This document shows positions 17,265-25,941 of a stretch of 64,000 bases of DNA, in pieces (positions within the stretch are counted from its first letter, which is position 1; every line of letters starts with the position of its first letter). Below the pieces are notes generated by a model. It did not search any database and was not told where the DNA came from. It was given only the letters and a program-made list of their open reading frames with translations. A program made the translations under genes and the position numbers. The DNA comes from Rhizobiales bacterium 62-47 (GTDB taxonomy: Bacteria; Pseudomonadota; Alphaproteobacteria; Rhizobiales; Xanthobacteraceae), in assembly GCA_001899255.1 (NCBI GenBank), contig MKVX01000020.1, forward strand, positions 186,001 to 250,000, written 5' to 3'.

Positions 17265-18776
17265 TTGAACCGTCGAAAATTTCTTTCAACCTCGGCCGCC
17301 TTGCCGGTCTTGGCACTTATTCCGCATGCGAGAGTTTCGGCTGCGTCATCGGCATCGGAACCCTTTGGCTCGTCCCGCGTACGTCAACTAGCGCGCGACG
17401 CGGCCGGCAAGGAGTTCGTGTCTCCGGATAGCAAACTTCCGGACGCGTTCAAGGATCTCGATTACGATCACTACCGTGCGATCCGCTTTCTGCCGGAACA
17501 TGCCTTGTGGCATGGCGAAAAGCTGCCGTTCGAGGTGCAGTTCTTTCACCGCGGGTTCTTCTACAAGAACCGCGTTGACATCTACGAAGTCGTGGACGGA
17601 CAGGCGACGAAGATTCAATACCGGCCCGATTATTTTTCATTCGGCGAGACTAAGCCACCGCCGCCTGACGCCGATCTCGGCTTTGCCGGCTTTCGAATCC
17701 ACGCTCCCATCAATCGACCCGATTATTACGACGAGGTCTGCGTGTTTCTTGGCGCAAGCTATTTCCGCGCAGTCGCGAAGGGCGAAATTTACGGGCTGTC
17801 GGCTCGTGGTCTTTCGATCAATACCGGCGAAGCAAAGGGCGAGGAATTTCCGCTGTTCAAGGCGTTCTGGATCGAAAAGCCCGCGCCGAATGCGACCTCG
17901 ATCGTTGTGCATGCTTTGCTCGATAGCAAGAGTGCCGCTGCATCCTACCGCTTCACCATCCGTCCGGGAGCGACGACCGTGTTCGACGTCGAGATGTCGC
18001 TCTATCCCCGCGTCGATCTTGATCACGCCGGACTTGCCCCGATGACCAGCATGTTCTTCTTCGGACCGAACGATCGCAACGACGTCGACGATTTTCGTCC
18101 CGCGGTCCATGATTCGGATGGCCTTGCGATTTATAATGGGCAGGGCGAGCAGCTTTGGCGTCCGCTCAGCAATCCACGCGATCTCCAGATCAGCACCTTT
18201 GCCGACCTCAATCCACACGGATTTGGACTGATGCAGCGGGAGAAGAATTTCTTCGCGTATGAGGATCTGGAATCACAATTTGAGCGTCGGCCGAGTCTGT
18301 GGGTCGAGCCGATCGGAGACTGGGGAGAAGGATCCGTTCAGTTGATTGAGATTCCCACCAAAGAGGAGATCCACGACAATATCGCAGGGTTCTGGCATCC
18401 AAAATCGGCGCTGCAGTCAAAGGGGGAACATAATTTCACCTATCGTCTGCACTGGGGGCCGGATGCGCCGAAGTCCCACGCATTGGCGAGGTTTTCCCGA
18501 ACCGGCATCGGAATTCGCGGTGACAACAAGCTTTTCGTATTGGACCTGATCGGAGACATTCTGAAATCGGTCGACCCCAAGAAAGTCAAAGGCGCGGTCA
18601 GCGCCGAAAAGGCGGAGATCAAGAATATCGTCACCCAACCGAATCCCGATACTGGCGGCTGGCGATTGAGCTTCGAAATGCCGATCAAGGACAAGACGCC
18701 GGTCGAACTGCGGGCTTCACTGATGCAGGACGACAAGGCCCTCTCCGAGGTCTGGGTCTACCGATGGGCACCATAG
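17265..18776 (+). CDS. opgG: Periplasmic glucan biosynthesis protein OpgG/OpgD family
   Basis: 503 aa. The N-terminus MNRRKFLSTSAALPVLALIP is a twin-arginine-type signal, which in this family is more typical of OpgD than OpgG. The mature protein matches the MdoG family along its length: FKDLDYDHYRAIRF near the start, FFHRGFFYKNRVDIYEV, a central FFFGPNDRNDVDDFRPAVHDSDGL segment, and an Ig-like C-terminal domain ending in VWVYRWAP. It acts in the periplasm on the backbone of osmoregulated periplasmic glucans. The start codon is TTG with GGAG six bases upstream. It overlaps opgH by 13 bp. The symbol could equally be opgD. Confidence 0.93.
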   Translation: MNRRKFLSTSAALPVLALIPHARVSAASSASEPFGSSRVRQLARDAAGKEFVSPDSKLPDAFKDLDYDHYRAIRFLPEHALWHGEKLPFEVQFFHRGFFYKNRVDIYEVVDGQATKIQYRPDYFSFGETKPPPPDADLGFAGFRIHAPINRPDYYDEVCVFLGASYFRAVAKGEIYGLSARGLSINTGEAKGEEFPLFKAFWIEKPAPNATSIVVHALLDSKSAAASYRFTIRPGATTVFDVEMSLYPRVDLDHAGLAPMTSMFFFGPNDRNDVDDFRPAVHDSDGLAIYNGQGEQLWRPLSNPRDLQISTFADLNPHGFGLMQREKNFFAYEDLESQFERRPSLWVEPIGDWGEGSVQLIEIPTKEEIHDNIAGFWHPKSALQSKGEHNFTYRLHWGPDAPKSHALARFSRTGIGIRGDNKLFVLDLIGDILKSVDPKKVKGAVSAEKAEIKNIVTQPNPDTGGWRLSFEMPIKDKTPVELRASLMQDDKALSEVWVYRWAP

Positions 18777-20917
18777 ACGCACCACGCTCGCCCATCGCTA
18801 ACCGCGCCAAGGATGGATACGGCTTCCTGCCTGCCGAGAATCCATTGACCATGGTTCCATCGCAGCTTTGGAGTGCTGCGCCCCCGGGCCGCGCTCGGGA
18901 CAAACCGACATCAACGATGCCGTTGCGGCGTATCTACATCTTCGTCGGGACCGCAGCCATGACGCTCGCCGGCGGCTACGAGATGTATGAAGTGCTTCAG
19001 GTTGGCGGAGTTACCATCTTGGAAGGTCTGGTCCTCGGGCTGTTTGTCCTGCTGTTCGCCTGGATCGCTTTTTCGTTCGTGTCCGCGCTCGCTGGCTTCG
19101 CCGTGTTGCTCCTCCGGAAACGCGAGGTTCTGCGAATCGACACCTTAGGCCCCCTACCGACTGTCATCGGCCGAACAGCGATGCTCTTGCCGACATACAA
19201 CGAGGATGCGCATCGCATCATGGCGCGTCTGCAGGCCATCTACGAATCCGTCGAAGAAACCGGAGTTGGCCATAGGTTCGACTGGTTCGTGTTGAGCGAC
19301 ACCACCGATCCCTCAATCTGGATCGCCGAGGAAGCGAGCTTCCTGCAACTGCGCCGGAACTGCGATACCGGCCGATTATACTACCGCCATCGGGCCGACA
19401 ACACCGCGCGGAAATCCGGCAACATTGCCGAGTGGATCGGGCGGTTCGGCGCAAGCTACGACCATATGATCATCCTCGATGCGGATAGTTTGATGTCCGG
19501 CGACACCATCGTGCGGCTGGCCGCGGCGATGGACTTTCATCCGGACGTCGCCCTCATCCAAACGCTACCCATTGTTGTCAACGCTCGCAGCCTTTTTTCG
19601 CGGCTCCAGCAATTCGCCGGCCGGCTTTACGGCCCCCTGATCGCGGCAGGAATCGCATGGTGGCACGGCTCGGACGGTAACTACTGGGGCCATAATGCCA
19701 TCATCCGGGTACGTGCGTTTGCCCAGGATGCCGGGCTTCCGGAATTGCGCGGCCGCAAGCCGTTCGGCGGTCATATTTTGAGCCACGATTTTGTCGAGGC
19801 GGCGCTGATGCGGCGCGCTGGCTGGGCCATCCATATGGCGCCGACGCTTGGCGGCAGCTTTGAGGAATGCCCGCCGTCGCTGCTCGATTTCGCCGCGCGC
19901 GATCGCCGGTGGTGTCAGGGAAATCTCCAGCATCTGGCGGTATTGCCGGCACGTGGGCTGTATTGGATATCCCGACTGCACCTACTGACCGGAATCGGGT
20001 CATACCTTACTGCTCCGCTCTGGCTATTGTTCCTGTTGCTCGGGATCCTGATTTCACTGCAAGCGCAATTTGTCCGACCGGAATATTTCTCGAAAGGTTT
20101 TTCGCTGTTCCCTAAATGGCCGGCGCAGGATCCTGTTCTCGCGGCATGGGTGTTCGGGGGCACGATGGGCCTTCTGATCGTCCCGAAGATTCTGGCTTAC
20201 GTTCTTCTTCTCACTCAACGCGACAATCGCCGAGCATTCGGGGGCGTGAGAGCCTTGGCTGGCATTGTGATTGAGACCTTGCTGTCCGCCCTGATCGCGC
20301 CCGTAATGATGATCTTTCAATCGACTGCGGTCGGTGAAATTCTTCTTGGACGTGACTCGGGATGGCAGGTTCAGCGTCGCGACGACGGCGGAGTGACGCC
20401 ACGTGAACTCTATCGCAAATATGCCGCCCCCACGCTGTGCGGTGTCGCGATGGCTCTCAGCGCTTACGCGGTCTCCGTGCCGCTGTTCTTATGGACATCT
20501 CCGGTAATCCTTGGCCTTCTGCTCGCCATCCCGCTGGGATTTGCTACTTCGGCTGGTTCGCGACCGGGCGGGCTGTTTGCGACGCCCGAGGAAACAGCGC
20601 CACCGCACGTGCTGCTTCGGGCAAATGAACTGGCGGCTGTTCCGGGGCCTCTTCCAACGGATGCGCTATCGACGCTCCGTGGCGATCCCGCGACGCTGAA
20701 ACACCATCTGGATTCGATCGCTCCCCGAGTAGGGCGCATGCGCGGCCAGATTGACCATCATCTCGCTGTCGCCCGGGCCAAGATTGATGACGCAGAGACA
20801 TTTGAGGAGGCCGTCGGCTACCTGACGATGCGAGAGACCGCCGCCGTCCTTAACGACCGACCCATGCTCGAGCGTATGATGACAATGGCACTGGGCGTCA
20901 CTTCAAATCTCAGGTGA
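18764..20917 (+). CDS. opgH: Glucans biosynthesis glucosyltransferase H
   Basis: 717 aa, an inner-membrane family 2 glycosyltransferase that polymerises the beta-glucan backbone from UDP-glucose. Two membrane segments come first (about 50-115). A cytoplasmic GT-A domain follows (about 130-420) with LPTYNEDAHRI, the DADS motif (ILDADSLMSGDTIVRL), HILSHDFVEAALMRRAGW and the QxxRW-like RRWCQGNLQHL. Further membrane segments and a C-terminal cytoplasmic tail complete the protein. It starts inside the end of opgG, so the two form an operon. The family's acyl-modifying partner, an OpgC-like gene, lies 21 kb away in the copper cluster. Confidence 0.95.
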   Translation: MGTIDAPRSPIANRAKDGYGFLPAENPLTMVPSQLWSAAPPGRARDKPTSTMPLRRIYIFVGTAAMTLAGGYEMYEVLQVGGVTILEGLVLGLFVLLFAWIAFSFVSALAGFAVLLLRKREVLRIDTLGPLPTVIGRTAMLLPTYNEDAHRIMARLQAIYESVEETGVGHRFDWFVLSDTTDPSIWIAEEASFLQLRRNCDTGRLYYRHRADNTARKSGNIAEWIGRFGASYDHMIILDADSLMSGDTIVRLAAAMDFHPDVALIQTLPIVVNARSLFSRLQQFAGRLYGPLIAAGIAWWHGSDGNYWGHNAIIRVRAFAQDAGLPELRGRKPFGGHILSHDFVEAALMRRAGWAIHMAPTLGGSFEECPPSLLDFAARDRRWCQGNLQHLAVLPARGLYWISRLHLLTGIGSYLTAPLWLLFLLLGILISLQAQFVRPEYFSKGFSLFPKWPAQDPVLAAWVFGGTMGLLIVPKILAYVLLLTQRDNRRAFGGVRALAGIVIETLLSALIAPVMMIFQSTAVGEILLGRDSGWQVQRRDDGGVTPRELYRKYAAPTLCGVAMALSAYAVSVPLFLWTSPVILGLLLAIPLGFATSAGSRPGGLFATPEETAPPHVLLRANELAAVPGPLPTDALSTLRGDPATLKHHLDSIAPRVGRMRGQIDHHLAVARAKIDDAETFEEAVGYLTMRETAAVLNDRPMLERMMTMALGVTSNLR

Positions 20918-21393
20918 CACAGCTAATACTATGACATGATAAAGTGCTTACTGCGCCGGTGACGGAAAGAATCGATCTCGCGGTCGTGCAGTCAACCAAC
21001 AGTCCCGCCCGCCCTTTTTCTCCCCGAATTATTGGAAAGTAATCCGATTCCGTGAGCTTTGGTTCGATCAAAATGATCTTCTGATTCATCACTCTCAGCA
21101 CCGTGCGTATTCGCGCGGCCTTACCAATTAGCTATGAATCGCAGCACTGTTGGCCAAGCCGCACGACGCAATTCACGGTCACCCACGCGGCCAAGCAGAA
21201 CAGGCCGGCCGAAGCCGGGACGCACTCATCGCAGCGCGGCCATCGACGACGAGGTAACGCGAGTTATCGACGTACTTGCCGATCCAGTAAGGTGCGTTCG
21301 TCTTAGGACGAGCGCGGCTCATAGACGGTGGCGTACATCGTCGGCCAGCCTGACGCTGGAATGGGTAGATGGTGGCGAAACGGGGAGCACCGG
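20918..21393. other. Intergenic stretch, nothing firmly recognised
   Basis: Follows opgH and precedes the end of the converging kinase gene. Short frames on both strands lack ribosome sites. Read on the minus strand near 21110-21140, TAGCTAATTGGTAAGGC resembles a tRNA D-arm, but the rest of a tRNA cannot be folded. Confidence 0.35.
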
Positions 21394-22602
21394 TTAACTC
21401 GCGCTCAGCTCCAATGGAAAATCAAGTTGGACGACTGTGCCGTTTGGCGTGTTGGAGGCTACCGCAATACGACCGTCGAGCTGAGCGACCAAACTCTTGA
21501 TGACCTTGAAGCCCAGGCTCGCCCGTGGCTGGTCGATATCGAAATCTTGCGGAAGACCAACTCCTTGATCCGATACATCCACGTGCAGGTCGGCTCCACG
21601 CGGCTCGCCCGCTACCTTAATCTCGCCGGATCCCCCGGGGTAAGCATGCTTGGCCGAATTTGTTACGAGCTCGTTGATCAGAAGGCCCAGCGGAATCGCC
21701 TTGTCAGCAGAAATCATCAGATGGCCGAAAGCGAAGCTTACCTTATGTGCAACGGTTTCCTGCAGGTTCCTGCACAGTTCGCCCGCGAAGTCGGCGATGT
21801 CGACAAACCCGATTCTTGTGCTACGCCATAAATGATCGTGCACCTGGGCAATCGTGGTAATGCGAGAGGCAGCATCCTGAAGCGCATTCTGGACGTCTGC
21901 CGACTGCGCGTTGCGGCTTTGCACGCGGAGCAATCCAACGACGGATGCGAGGCTGTTCTTAACGCGGTGGCTCATCTCGCGCGTCAACATGGCTTGGTGA
22001 TCGAGAGCCTTCTGAAGGTCCGCGTCGGCATGTTGGCGCTCGATGGCGATGCCAAGCAACCCCGCGAAGCCGGCAAGGAATTCCGCATCCGCAACATCGA
22101 ATTGCCCGGAGTCCGGACTGTCGACTTCAAGGACACCAAACGGCAGAGCACCTTCGCCACCCCGCGCGATCAGAACGTTGATTGCGCGCTTTATGCCGTG
22201 ATCCGACAAAAGTTTTGGCGTACGAAAGCGGGTTTCTTGATGAAGATGATTGGAAATGACCGTTCGTCCAGTTTGGAACGCGTAGCCAGCAGGGGATTCC
22301 AGGTCGATCGCAAAAGACACTTGGCCAATCGTCCCTGGCGCCCAGCCGACGCCGGCGCACACCAACAGCCGTTTGTCGTCGGCGGTATACTCCAGGACTT
22401 TGGCGAACGGGGTTTCGAGGCCTTGGGCACAAAGCTCGGTGGCCCTCTGCAGGATTTGTCCGATGTCGCGGGTCTGCAGCGCGGAACGGCCGAACTCGCC
22501 CAGCAAGGACTGTTGCCGCAGGCGGTAAGGAAGCTCTTGCCTGGTGACATCGGTCGCTGCGGTAGGGACCGATACCGACTCCTTCCCTGGCGTGGCGGGC
22601 AT
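21394..22602 (-). CDS. GAF-domain sensor histidine kinase (HisKA_2 type)
   Basis: About 402 aa, soluble. A GAF domain (about 50-200: ILQRATELCAQGLETPFAKV, DSPDSGQFDVADAEFLAGFA) is followed by a HisKA_2 phosphoacceptor region with His in EMSHRVKNSLASVVGLLRVQ and an HATPase (LLINELVTNSAKHAYPGGSG, DQGVGLPQDF, SLGFKVIKSLVAQL). This kinase class often signals to PhyR-type or stand-alone receivers, but no receiver gene is adjacent. An upstream start at 22656 is also possible. The ligand of the GAF domain is unknown. Confidence 0.88.
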   Translation of the reverse strand: MPATPGKESVSVPTAATDVTRQELPYRLRQQSLLGEFGRSALQTRDIGQILQRATELCAQGLETPFAKVLEYTADDKRLLVCAGVGWAPGTIGQVSFAIDLESPAGYAFQTGRTVISNHLHQETRFRTPKLLSDHGIKRAINVLIARGGEGALPFGVLEVDSPDSGQFDVADAEFLAGFAGLLGIAIERQHADADLQKALDHQAMLTREMSHRVKNSLASVVGLLRVQSRNAQSADVQNALQDAASRITTIAQVHDHLWRSTRIGFVDIADFAGELCRNLQETVAHKVSFAFGHLMISADKAIPLGLLINELVTNSAKHAYPGGSGEIKVAGEPRGADLHVDVSDQGVGLPQDFDIDQPRASLGFKVIKSLVAQLDGRIAVASNTPNGTVVQLDFPLELSAS

Positions 22603-22771
22603 AACATTGTTTCCGTCAAATTGGGGGTGCGACCTCGACACCCGACGACGTAGCACGGCGCGATTGAGAAAGCAGAGATTTTAGCCCAGAACCGTGCGTG
22701 TGCGGTAAGTTGCAACGATTGCGCCAATTTGTTGAGCTGGAAGGCACGCGTGATGCAAATTTCGCATTGAT

Positions 22772-24037
22772 CTAAGCAGAGGACACTTGGTCACTGACCT
22801 CGATCGTGAGGTGGGACAAATCACGGAACTTGCTGAGATTGCGGCGATAATATTCGGCTCCACGGTGTTTCTCGGTCGTGACGGCGACGATTGCTCCGAG
22901 GTGCCCGGGCCCCAACCGCCAGAGATGCAAATCGGTCACCCGATCTCCATCGCTCTCGATCGTCTGCCTGACCTTATCCGCCATGCGCGGGTCCGGATTG
23001 CGGTCCAGCAGGATGCCACCTGTGTCCCGCAACAGGCCGAACGACCAGTTCGCAATAACGACCGCGCCGATCAAACCGGCGAGCGGATCCATCCAAAGCC
23101 ATCCGAAGGCTCGTGCGAGGAGAAGTCCGACGATCACCAACACCGAAACGGCGGCATCGGCCGCGACATGGACGATCGCCGCCCGCATATTGTTATCCCG
23201 ATGATGGGCGCTCCCAAACGCTTCGTGAGCATGCTCTTCGAATCTCTCTTCGAATTCCTTGAGCCGACCGCCCTGCTCCAGACGGACCTTGGCCACGAAC
23301 TCATGAGGTTCCGGAATCTCGTCGATCGATTCCAGATATCGTCCACGATCCGCGAATGTGAATGTCTCTCTACTGCCAGCAGGTCTTATGGTCTCTACGG
23401 TGACGTGCGAAACATCCAACTGCAGACCATCCGGAAGCTGCAGTCGGAAACGCGGCGGCACACCATTTTCAAAAACCTTAAGTTCGACCACGCCGGCTCC
23501 GAGATCGATCCGGCGAACATCCTCACCGTGATCGTGTGGATGTTCGTGACCATGTGAATGACCGTGTCCGTGATGACCGCCGGACAACAACCACGCGCTT
23601 GCGAGATTAACACCAAGGCCGAGCACGGCGATCGGAATGGCCTCATTGAAACTGATGGCGACGGGGGACAGGAAACGCGATACCGCCTCATAACCGATCA
23701 GCAACGCGATCATCGCCAATATGATCGCGCTGCTGTATCCGGCGAGATCCCCGAACTTCCCGGTGCCGAAGGTGAAATTCCGGTCGTTGGCATGCTTGCG
23801 CGCATATGTATAAGCCAATGCCGCCAACAGAAGCGCGCCGGCATGGGTCGACATATGCAGACCGTCGGCGATCAGGGCCAACGATCCGAACAGTGCGCCG
23901 CCGACGATCTCCGCGATCATCATGACGCCACACAGCACGATGACCGCCCAGGTCCGGCGCGCGGCCTTGTCGTGGTCTTCTCCTAAAAATACGTGATCAT
24001 GCGCGGCGAAAGGATCGAACGTTCGGTCGTCGGTCAT
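22772..24037 (-). CDS. dmeF: Cation diffusion facilitator, DmeF-like Co/Ni exporter
   Basis: 421 aa with six membrane segments. The first metal site in TM2 reads ADGLHMSTHAGAL (HxxxH, as in DmeF-type CDFs) and the TM5 site HVAADAAVSV (HxxxD). Between TM4 and TM5 lies a long insertion (about 150-275) containing a His-rich stretch (GGHHGHGHSHGHEHPHDHGE) and an extra domain, which is typical of DmeF. The C-terminal cytoplasmic domain ends with VTDLHLWRLGPGHLGAIVAV. It exports divalent cations, probably Co2+/Ni2+, to the periplasm by proton antiport. It lies nine bases downstream of the repressor gene, in one operon. Confidence 0.9.
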   Translation of the reverse strand: MTDDRTFDPFAAHDHVFLGEDHDKAARRTWAVIVLCGVMMIAEIVGGALFGSLALIADGLHMSTHAGALLLAALAYTYARKHANDRNFTFGTGKFGDLAGYSSAIILAMIALLIGYEAVSRFLSPVAISFNEAIPIAVLGLGVNLASAWLLSGGHHGHGHSHGHEHPHDHGEDVRRIDLGAGVVELKVFENGVPPRFRLQLPDGLQLDVSHVTVETIRPAGSRETFTFADRGRYLESIDEIPEPHEFVAKVRLEQGGRLKEFEERFEEHAHEAFGSAHHRDNNMRAAIVHVAADAAVSVLVIVGLLLARAFGWLWMDPLAGLIGAVVIANWSFGLLRDTGGILLDRNPDPRMADKVRQTIESDGDRVTDLHLWRLGPGHLGAIVAVTTEKHRGAEYYRRNLSKFRDLSHLTIEVSDQVSSA

Positions 24038-24046
24038 GGCGCGTCC

Positions 24047-24325
24047 TTACTTCAGGTAGGTATGAACGACTTCGATCAGTTGATCTGCCGCATCTGCATT
24101 GAGCGCGCCGGGGTTCTTCTGGGGATCGACCAGATGGGTGCGGATGTGATCTTCCACCACCTCGGCCATCAGACCTGCGACACTTCCACGGATGCCGGCA
24201 ATCATGTGCATGATGCGCTCGCACTCAGCTTCTTCGCTCAACGCACGTTCGATGGCCTCAACCTGCCCGCGTATACGGCGGACGCGCGCAAGCAGCCTCT
24301 TTTTCTCTCGGATGGTATGGCTCAT
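24047..24325 (-). CDS. dmeR: RcnR/DmeR-type metal-responsive repressor
   Basis: 92 aa, all-helical CsoR/RcnR family. From the ATG at 24325 the protein begins MSHTIREKKRLLARVRRIRG. The positions of RcnR Ni/Co ligands are all present: His3, Cys35, His60 and His64. This argues for Ni/Co sensing and for this start rather than the one 11 codons upstream, because the N-terminal amine and His3 are ligands in RcnR. It should repress the dmeR-dmeF operon until metal binds. A TACCCCCTA operator lies just upstream. Confidence 0.92.
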   Translation of the reverse strand: MSHTIREKKRLLARVRRIRGQVEAIERALSEEAECERIMHMIAGIRGSVAGLMAEVVEDHIRTHLVDPQKNPGALNADAADQLIEVVHTYLK

Positions 24326-24331
24326 GCGACA

Positions 24332-24350
24332 ATATAGCCTACCCCCTATC
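24332..24350. promoter_or_regulatory. Putative RcnR/DmeR operator
   Basis: ATATAGCCTACCCCCTATC, a C-tract flanked by AT-rich TA-containing arms, as described for RcnR/DmeR-type operators. It ends seven bases before the dmeR start codon. Confidence 0.55.
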
Positions 24351-24375
24351 CTTTTCAAGCCGCAGCTCTGGATTG

Positions 24376-24400
24376 GCTTATCCCCCTGGGGAGGATAAGC
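24376..24400. promoter_or_regulatory. 25-bp palindromic operator for the second CsoR-family regulator
   Basis: GCTTATCC at 24376-24383 and GGATAAGC at 24393-24400 are perfect inverted repeats around CCCTGGGGA. The site lies eight bases before the start of the plus-strand regulator at 24408 and differs from the dmeR-proximal site. Confidence 0.6.
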
Positions 24401-24407
24401 TCTGCGG

Positions 24408-24686
24408 ATGGCAAAAGTTCATGTTCACGAAACTCATCCCAATATCGTCAAGCGACTCCGTCGCGCGGAGGGGCACCTTCGCCGGGTCATCGGCATGTTC
24501 GACGAAGGCCGGTCGTGCCTGGATCTGGCTCAGCAGCTTCATGCGGTCGAGAAGGCCGTCGGCGAGGCGAAGCGAACGCTGATCCACGACCACGTGGACC
24601 ACTGCCTCGATATCGCCGTGAGCGGTCCCGGCAAATCGACAAGAACCGTCGTCGACGAGTTCAAGGCCATTTCCAAATATCTGTGA
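24408..24686 (+). CDS. CsoR/RcnR/FrmR-family metal-sensing regulator
   Basis: 92 aa. The family pattern is visible: NIVKRLRRAEGHLRRVIGMF (DNA-contacting helix 1), Cys37 in GRSCLDLAQQ, and DHVDHCLDI with His62/His65 and Cys66. The N-terminus also has His5, His7 and His10, which could complete a metal site. Divergent to dmeRF and 37 bp upstream of the RND adaptor and permease, it most likely represses that efflux operon. The metal cannot be decided; Ni, Co, Zn or Cu are possible. Confidence 0.88.
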   Translation: MAKVHVHETHPNIVKRLRRAEGHLRRVIGMFDEGRSCLDLAQQLHAVEKAVGEAKRTLIHDHVDHCLDIAVSGPGKSTRTVVDEFKAISKYL

Positions 24687-24723
24687 CGGCGCCGCGCTGG
24701 CAGCACGTCGGAAGAGTATCATA

Positions 24724-25938
24724 ATGAGTCGCTCGACAATCGTTGCGCTTGCGTTCGCGGCAGGAGCCGGGATTGTCGCGCTCACGCCGGTGCTGTCGAC
24801 GATCGCCCAACGGGCGGTCGGAACAGGCCCCCAGTCGAAGATAGCAATTTCGCCGAAGCCGTCGGCACCTGAGCCGATCTCCGGCCTTCTTTCTATGAGC
24901 GATGAGCAAATCAAGCTCGCGCAGATCGATCTGGTCGAGGTCGGACCGGCAGCAATCGCCAGGCGTCTCGTCGTTCCGGGTTCGGTCGTTCCCGACGCGA
25001 ACCTGATCGCGCATGTCTCGGTCAAGCTATCCGGGACGGTCGCAGAGCTGCGCAAGAATATCGGTGAAGATGTCGCAAAGGATGAAATGATCGCCGTCCT
25101 CGAAAGTCGCGAGGTCGCTGATGCCAAGAGCGAATACTTGGCAGCCAAGCTCACAAACGATCTGCAACAGGACTTGTCCACACGCGACAAGACGCTTTGG
25201 GACAGCCGTGTAGGCACCGAACAGCAATACCTGCGCTCCCGCAACGCTGCGGCGCAAACCGAAATGCGCGTCAAAATCGCGCGACAGAAATTGCTCGCGC
25301 TGGGCCTCGGCGAAAAGGAGATCACCGCGGTGCCCGGGGCTCCTGAGGCTTCGCTTCGACGTCAGGATGTACGCTCGCCAATCTCTGGGCGGGTGGCCGA
25401 ACGCAAGGTGGAGTTGGGCACAGCCGTTGGACGGGACAGTCTGGAGACCGAATTGTTCGTCGTGGTCGACCTGAGCCGCGTCTGGGTCGAATTGTCTGTA
25501 GCCTCTTCCGACCTCCAGTTGATCAAGGAAGGCCAGTCGGTCAAAATTTCCGCACGAGGTCTTGCCGAGACAACCATCGGCAAGATCATCTTCGTGAGCC
25601 CTCTGGTCGACAAGGATACGCGCACCGCGCGCGTCGTGGCTGAAATCTCGAATCCCGACCAGACCTGGCGTCCGGGATCGTTCGTCACGGCGGGGATCAT
25701 GCTCAACGAGCGGACCGTAGCTGTCGCGGTGCCCGCGACCGCGATCCAGAAGCTGGATGGCCAACCGATCGTGTTCGTTCGGACCAAAGACGGCTTTGAG
25801 AAGCGCAACGTCGTGGTTGGTGAGAGCGAGGATCAGGCCATCGAGATCGTATCCGGTGTCACTCCCGGCGAGACGATCGCCACGACGAACACGTTCTCGC
25901 TCAAGGCCGAGCTTTCGAAGCTACGGGACGAGGACTGA
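24724..25938 (+). CDS. RND efflux periplasmic adaptor (CzcB/NccB-like)
   Basis: 404 aa membrane-fusion protein. The N-terminal signal anchor (SRSTIVALAFAAGAGIVALT) is followed by a barrel-sandwich half (VSVKLSGTVAELRKNIGEDV), an alpha-hairpin (about 135-205), the second lipoyl half (RSPISGRVAERKVELGTAVG), a beta-barrel (VVVDLSRVWVELSVASSDLQ, GKIIFVSPLVDKDTRTARV) and a membrane-proximal domain. It links the inner-membrane RND pump to an outer-membrane channel. It has no N-terminal His-rich metal-binding segment. The permease gene starts three bases after its stop. No outer-membrane factor gene is nearby. Confidence 0.92.
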   Translation: MSRSTIVALAFAAGAGIVALTPVLSTIAQRAVGTGPQSKIAISPKPSAPEPISGLLSMSDEQIKLAQIDLVEVGPAAIARRLVVPGSVVPDANLIAHVSVKLSGTVAELRKNIGEDVAKDEMIAVLESREVADAKSEYLAAKLTNDLQQDLSTRDKTLWDSRVGTEQQYLRSRNAAAQTEMRVKIARQKLLALGLGEKEITAVPGAPEASLRRQDVRSPISGRVAERKVELGTAVGRDSLETELFVVVDLSRVWVELSVASSDLQLIKEGQSVKISARGLAETTIGKIIFVSPLVDKDTRTARVVAEISNPDQTWRPGSFVTAGIMLNERTVAVAVPATAIQKLDGQPIVFVRTKDGFEKRNVVVGESEDQAIEIVSGVTPGETIATTNTFSLKAELSKLRDED

Positions 25939-25941
25939 GCT

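Noticed and set aside
21110-21141. tRNA D-arm-like sequence on the minus strand
   Set aside because: TAGCTAATTGGTAAGGC looks like a D-arm, but no acceptor, anticodon or T-arm could be paired around it.
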